Shown one piece after another: positions 63,939-64,000 of a DNA stretch of 64,000 nt. Within the stretch, counting starts at the first letter, position 1; each line of letters opens with the position of its first letter. The notes beneath the pieces were generated by a model. The model had not been told where the DNA came from. It did no database searches and was given only the letters and a program-made list of their open reading frames with translations. The DNA is from UBA10649 sp963700255 (GTDB taxonomy: Bacteria > Actinomycetota > Actinomycetes > S36-B12): contig CAVOWW010000023.1 in the NCBI GenBank assembly GCA_963700255.1, forward strand, positions 1 through 64,000. The letters are read 5' to 3'. A program made the position numbers and the translations under genes.

Positions 63939-64000
63939 CTACCGCTCCAGCGCGTTGTCGATGAGTGCGCGCACGCTCGGATCCACCGGATCGGGCAGGG
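63939..64000 (-). CDS. C-terminal end of a gene cut by the window edge
   Basis: The frame reads LPDPVDPSVRALIDNALER and a TAG stop at complement 63939-63941. Composition is natural for actinobacterial coding DNA. The rest of the gene is outside the window, so no function can be given. It is upstream of the GNAT gene on the same strand. Confidence 0.45.
   Translation of the reverse strand, partial: LPDPVDPSVRALIDNALER

Noticed and set aside
1..64000. CRISPR array, rRNA genes, transposases or prophage structural genes
   Set aside because: I looked for regular spaced repeats, rRNA core motifs, DDE or recombinase signatures and capsid/terminase genes and found none.

Overview
The window is a chimera of two very different DNAs. 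Positions 1 to about 2,910 are AT-rich and carry four minus-strand genes with Bacteroidota/Ignavibacteria character: exported proteins with short hydrophobic leaders ending in NAQ, a small barrel-like protein, an ankyrin protein and a YD/MORN-like wording-repeat protein. From about 2,911 to the end the DNA is GC-rich, with strong third-position GC and actinobacterial families: LLM-class F420/flavin oxidoreductases, DUF4188, DUF6544, PknH-like and DUF4333 secreted proteins, UPF0182, a PDZ/S16 (YlbL-type) protease and an HtaA domain. The join cuts an oxidoreductase gene after about 50 codons, so I read it as an assembly artefact rather than gene transfer.

Layout of the actinobacterial part. 2.9-11.6 kb: small metabolic and regulatory genes, including TetR/DUF4188 and MarR/membrane/DUF6544/dehydrogenase modules with visible operators, then a SAM-dependent methyltransferase with an unusual N-terminal domain. 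11.7-16.8 kb: a SAM-clan riboswitch followed by orphan genes (HD hydrolase, uracil-DNA-glycosylase-like protein, unknowns). 16.8-27.1 kb: AddB-like and AddA-like helicase-nucleases, a MoxR-type AAA ATPase, a metallopeptidase/VWA protein and a convergent HEAT-like repeat protein. 27.2-33.7 kb: a defence-like stretch with a decayed methyltransferase paralogue, a GmrSD-like DUF262/DUF1524 nuclease broken by an in-frame stop, a MazG-like pyrophosphohydrolase, an HNH nuclease, a PD-(D/E)XK-like protein, a tRNA remnant and a copied HEAT-gene fragment. 33.7-41.3 kb: a histone-deacetylase-like enzyme, VWA protein, tyrosine-phosphatase-like protein, sigma-factor-like protein and SbcD/SbcC. 41.3-42.5 kb: hairpins and two headless gene fragments meeting at a breakpoint. 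42.5-51.7 kb: an SDR gene and a complete V/A-type ATPase operon ending in a UspA gene. 52-64 kb: a truncated PIN toxin, tRNA-Met, membrane and secreted proteins, a TIGR03767-like phosphoesterase, ArfB, HtaA, RelE/Phd toxin-antitoxin, a methyltransferase, UPF0182, the PDZ/S16 protease and a tandem GNAT protein.

Many genes between 1.3 and 36.7 kb, and a few at 51.8-55.6 kb, are split by single-base shifts; even the tRNA-Met seems to hold extra bases. The 37-51.7 kb and 55.6-64 kb blocks are almost clean. This fits uneven consensus quality better than wholesale gene decay. Frameshifted genes are therefore given as one feature with the shift described. True decay is most likely for the methyltransferase copy at 27.2 kb, the two headless fragments at 42.2 kb and the PIN toxin at 52.3 kb.

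The most interesting candidates for a new system are the AddAB/MoxR/VWA-metallopeptidase/HEAT locus with its nuclease-rich flank, and the SAM-clan riboswitch placed before a gene of unknown function.
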